Origin: Candidatus Auribacterota bacterium
GTDB lineage: Bacteria > Auribacterota > UBA6266
Assembly: GCA_016933315.1 (NCBI GenBank)
Contig: JAFGBE010000076.1
Location: forward strand, 1-7,770
Direction: 5' to 3'
Length of the DNA stretch: 7,770 bases
Shown here in pieces: positions 5,399 to 7,770 of this stretch (position 1 is its first letter; each line of letters begins with the position of its first letter). Made by a program: the position numbers and the translations under genes. The notes under the pieces were generated by a model. It did not search any database. It saw only the letters and a list, made by a program, of their open reading frames with translations, and was not told the origin of the DNA.

Positions 5399-6658
5399 AT
5401 GAAATATGATATAAAAAACATCAAACTGGCATTTGAAGGCAGGAAGAGAATAGAATGGGCTAACAACGATATGCCTGTCCTGGCTCATATAAGGGAAGCT
5501 TTTTCGAAGAAGAAGCCTCTAAGAGGTATAAGGATGTCTGCATGTCTCCATGTAACCGCGGAAACGGCTAATTTGGTCAGGACGCTGAAAGCCGGAGGCG
5601 CGGATGTAGTGTTATGCGCTTCCAATCCGCTTTCTACACAGGATGATGTTGCGGCTTCGCTGGTTTATGATTATAAAATCCCTGTTTTTGCGATAAAAGG
5701 CGAGAATAACAAGACTTATTACCAACATATTAAGTCAGCCATCGGGCACAAGCCGAATGTGACCATGGATGACGGGGCCGATCTGGTTTCGGAGATTTTA
5801 AAAAGGTATCCGGATCTGCACGGAAGGATAATAGGCTCCATGGAGGAAACTACCACCGGTGTTGTAAGATTAAAAGCGATGGAAAAATCCGGGGTGTTGA
5901 AATTCCCGATTATTGCTGTGAATGATGCTGAAACAAAGTATCTCTTCGATAACAGATACGGCACAGGACAATCCACGCTGGACGGTATTATAAGAGCCAC
6001 GGATATCCTTGTTGCCGGAAAAAACTTCGTTGTAGCAGGATACGGCTGGTGCGGAAAAGGTTTTGCCATGAGGGCAAAAGGGATGGGCGCCAATGTTATA
6101 GTCACAGAAGTAGATTCCATAAAAGCGATAGAAGCAGCGATGGACGGCATGAGAGTTATGACAATGGAGGAAGCTGCGCCCATAGGCGATGTTTTCTGCA
6201 CACTGACAGGCAATGTAAGTGTTTTGAGGCCTGTCCATTTCAGAAAAATGAAAAAAGGGGCTGTTATCTGTAATTCGGGCCATTTTAATGTAGAGATAGA
6301 TATCCCGGGCCTGATGAAACTGGCTAAAAAGGTAAAAAGAAGAGTAAGGAATTATGTTGATGAGTTTGTTTTATCGACTAATAAATCACTGTTCCTTCTT
6401 GGGGATGGCAGGCTTATTAACCTTGCGGCCGCTGAAGGGCATCCCGCGTGCGTCATGGATATGAGTTTTGCCACACAGGCTTTGACAACTGAATATTGTG
6501 TCAAAAACAGGGGAAAACTGGAAGCGAAGGTCTATCAGGTTCCGGCGAACATCGAAAAAAATATTGCGGACATGAAACTTGAATCAATGGGCGTAAGGAT
6601 AGACACCCTTACCCTGGAGCAGAAAAAGTATCTTGAATCCTGGCATATGGGGACTTGA
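5399..6658 (+). CDS. ahcY: Adenosylhomocysteinase (S-adenosylhomocysteine hydrolase), short archaeal/Thermotoga-like form
   Basis: 419 residues. NAD-dependent cytoplasmic enzyme that splits S-adenosylhomocysteine into homocysteine and adenosine, relieving inhibition of methyltransferases. Visible motifs: ACLHVTAETANL (48-59, substrate His51), CASNPLSTQDDVAA (73-86), DDGADL (124-129), GSMEETTTGV (146-155), NDAETKYLFDNRYGTGQS (175-192, Lys180 and Asp184), the NAD-binding glycine motif GYGWCGKG (214-221), and CNSGHFNVEID (291-301). The protein ends in LTLEQKKYLESWHMGT, typical of the shorter group. It lacks the long C-terminal extension ending in K-P-D-H-Y-R-Y that reaches the neighbouring subunit's NAD in eukaryotic and many bacterial enzymes. 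The ribosome site AGGGAG lies about 7 bases before the ATG. In the operon with metK. In some archaea, close relatives act on S-inosylhomocysteine; the sequence alone cannot exclude this. Confidence 0.96.
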   Translation: MKYDIKNIKLAFEGRKRIEWANNDMPVLAHIREAFSKKKPLRGIRMSACLHVTAETANLVRTLKAGGADVVLCASNPLSTQDDVAASLVYDYKIPVFAIKGENNKTYYQHIKSAIGHKPNVTMDDGADLVSEILKRYPDLHGRIIGSMEETTTGVVRLKAMEKSGVLKFPIIAVNDAETKYLFDNRYGTGQSTLDGIIRATDILVAGKNFVVAGYGWCGKGFAMRAKGMGANVIVTEVDSIKAIEAAMDGMRVMTMEEAAPIGDVFCTLTGNVSVLRPVHFRKMKKGAVICNSGHFNVEIDIPGLMKLAKKVKRRVRNYVDEFVLSTNKSLFLLGDGRLINLAAAEGHPACVMDMSFATQALTTEYCVKNRGKLEAKVYQVPANIEKNIADMKLESMGVRIDTLTLEQKKYLESWHMGT

Positions 6659-6671
6659 GCATTTTCTGATT

Positions 6672-7442
6672 TTGAAAAGCAATATTGACATATATTTTTT
6701 TTCAGGGACAGGCAATACATTGCTTGTTGCCAGAAAAATAAGAGAGAAGCTGTTTTCCTCCGGATATGAAGTTAATCTTTTCCCTATTGAAAAAAGCGAT
6801 CCATCCAGCGTCAATGTCAATAATACGATAGGATTGGGTTTTCCTGTGGCTGTGCAGTCAACATACCCCTTTGTGTGGGATTTCATAAAAAACCTTCCTG
6901 AAGGCAACAGCACCGAAATATTCATGTTCGACACACTTGCGGCTTTCTCCGGCGGAATAGTAGGCGCCCTCAAAACGTTCCTTTTGAAGAAGAAATACAT
7001 GCCCATAGGCGCCGAAGAGATAAAAATGCCGTCTAATTTTTTGACTGTCAGCGGTAATCCTGAAAAGAACAGCAAGAAGGTGGAAAAAGGTTTGGAAGCG
7101 GCTGAAAAGTATGCTGAAAAACTTATAAATAATACGGCTAAATGGAGAAGGATACCGATTTTATGCAGGATATTGTTTTATTTAGGCACAAACAAATCGG
7201 TATGGAAAGGACTGTCTGAAAAGGCGGCCCTTGGTATCTCTGAAGATAAATGTACAAAATGCGGTTTGTGTGCCGTATTATGCCCTGTAAACAACATTGA
7301 GATAAAAGAAGGATACCCCGTTTTCTCAAAGAAATGCCAGCTTTGCATGAGATGTATATCTTTTTGTCCTTCCGGAGCTATTCTGAAATCCGGAAAGGTG
7401 GTAAAATCTTATAAAGCCGTTAAAGCGTCAGAATTTAGCTAG
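6672..7442 (+). CDS. Flavodoxin-like/2[4Fe-4S] ferredoxin fusion (EFR1-type)
   Basis: About 256 residues from TTG at 6672. The N-terminal part has a flavodoxin-style fold with the FMN phosphate-loop motif YFFSGTGNTLLVARKI (SGTGNT at 11-16) and a conserved GLGFPV segment. The C-terminal part has two classic [4Fe-4S] motifs, CxxCxxCxxxCP, with cysteines at 194/197/200/204 and 222/225/228/232. Such fusions are soluble electron carriers or small flavin/iron-sulfur oxidoreductases; the partner is unknown. The start is uncertain because there is no ATG in frame near the N-terminus. TTG at 6672 best matches the family opening (LKSNIDIYFFSGTGNT). TTG at 6633 would overlap ahcY by 26 bp, add 13 residues, and has a GGAG 13 bases upstream. 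The close fit to ahcY suggests co-transcription. It lies 9 bp before the next gene. Confidence 0.85.
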   Translation: MKSNIDIYFFSGTGNTLLVARKIREKLFSSGYEVNLFPIEKSDPSSVNVNNTIGLGFPVAVQSTYPFVWDFIKNLPEGNSTEIFMFDTLAAFSGGIVGALKTFLLKKKYMPIGAEEIKMPSNFLTVSGNPEKNSKKVEKGLEAAEKYAEKLINNTAKWRRIPILCRILFYLGTNKSVWKGLSEKAALGISEDKCTKCGLCAVLCPVNNIEIKEGYPVFSKKCQLCMRCISFCPSGAILKSGKVVKSYKAVKASEFS

Positions 7443-7451
7443 GGGATTTTT

Positions 7452-7770
7452 ATGTTTAAGCGGTCAGGCTTGTTTTTTTTCATTGTCGTATTGGCATCCA
7501 CATTGGTTTTTCCGGAAGCAGGGCCCGATATCAGGGTTAAGGGCAAAAACATATACGTAAACGGCAAGAAGTTTTATATAAAAGCGGTTGCCTATGGATA
7601 TGCTTCCCCCGGAATGGATCCGAACGGCACTGATGCCCATGCGGATATGGACATGTTTGAAAAAGATTTCCGGATGATGAAAGAAGCCGGCATAAATACC
7701 ATAAGGACTTATAAACCCCTTCCGTCAAAAATACTTGATATTGCCGAGAAGCACGGTTTATTTGTGATAG
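7452..7770 (+). CDS. Exported glycoside-hydrolase-like protein (5' part, cut by window edge)
   Basis: 106 complete codons are visible, open at the right edge. Residues 1-20 (MFKRSGLFFFIVVLASTLVF) have a basic start and a hydrophobic core, consistent with a Sec signal peptide; cleavage may fall near Ala23. There is no lipobox cysteine. The mature start 'IRVKGKNIYVNGKKFYIKAVAYGYASPG' followed by 'FEKDFRMMKEAGINTIRTYKPLPSKILDIAEKHGLFVI' resembles the entry into the TIM barrel of GH2-type or GH72-like (beta-1,3-glucanosyltransferase) proteins: a 'preferred substrate loop' strand, then the helix 'D...MKEAGINTIRTY' leading to the next strand. The catalytic glutamates would lie beyond the window, so activity and family number cannot be set. 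The ribosome site GGGGA (7442-7446) shares its first base with the preceding gene's stop codon, suggesting co-transcription. Confidence 0.72.
   Translation, partial: MFKRSGLFFFIVVLASTLVFPEAGPDIRVKGKNIYVNGKKFYIKAVAYGYASPGMDPNGTDAHADMDMFEKDFRMMKEAGINTIRTYKPLPSKILDIAEKHGLFVI

Noticed and set aside
1..7770. CRISPR array, tRNA/rRNA genes, insertion sequences, att sites, toxin-antitoxin or defence genes.
   Set aside because: No regularly spaced repeats, terminal inverted repeats, cloverleaf-like segments or transposase/nuclease motifs were seen; nearly all bases belong to housekeeping-type coding sequence.

Overview
The window is a compact, almost wholly coding stretch of moderate-to-low GC DNA. 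All genes lie on the + strand and most gaps are under 15 bp. The partial lptB at the left edge points to a Gram-negative (diderm) bacterium. No gene shows the base or codon character of recently transferred DNA. The lptB-hpf-hprK-EIIA-HPr-EI order is a known theme in deltaproteobacteria and in several candidate phyla of environmental diderms. Together with the archaeal/Thermotoga-style AhcY, it suggests an uncultivated diderm lineage, for example Omnitrophota-like. That placement is inference from gene order and protein flavour, not a database result.

Layout. (1) 1-149: 3' end of lptB, the lipopolysaccharide-export ATPase. (2) 150-272: AT-rich leader with candidate sigma70-type promoters and a strong Shine-Dalgarno. 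(3) 273-4117: a tightly packed regulatory PTS operon made of hpf (ribosome hibernation), hprK (HPr Ser kinase/phosphorylase), an orphan mannose-family EIIA, ptsH (HPr) and ptsI (Enzyme I). These genes overlap by 8 or 4 bp or are 3-8 bp apart. (4) 4118-4217: short intergenic region with a near-consensus promoter (TTGACT-17-TATAGT). (5) 4218-6658: metK and ahcY, which make S-adenosylmethionine and remove its by-product S-adenosylhomocysteine. (6) A flavodoxin-like/2[4Fe-4S] ferredoxin fusion (EFR1 type) that starts inside or just after the ahcY end. (7) From 7452 to the edge: the start of an exported glycoside-hydrolase-like protein, cut by the window.

How the parts work together. EI takes phosphate from PEP and passes it to HPr His22, and HPr can pass it to His9 of the EIIA protein. 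HprK can phosphorylate HPr on Ser53. No sugar permease (EIIB/EIIC/EIID) is present, so the cluster reads as a signalling rather than a transport PTS. The most notable detail is in HprK. The P-loop and other catalytic motifs are intact, but the conserved active-site His just before the P-loop is Asn142. Compared with the better-known deltaproteobacterial arrangement, rpoN, ptsN and rapZ are all absent from the places where they usually sit. I see no CRISPR array, tRNA, rRNA, insertion sequence, prophage or clearly new multi-gene system in the window.
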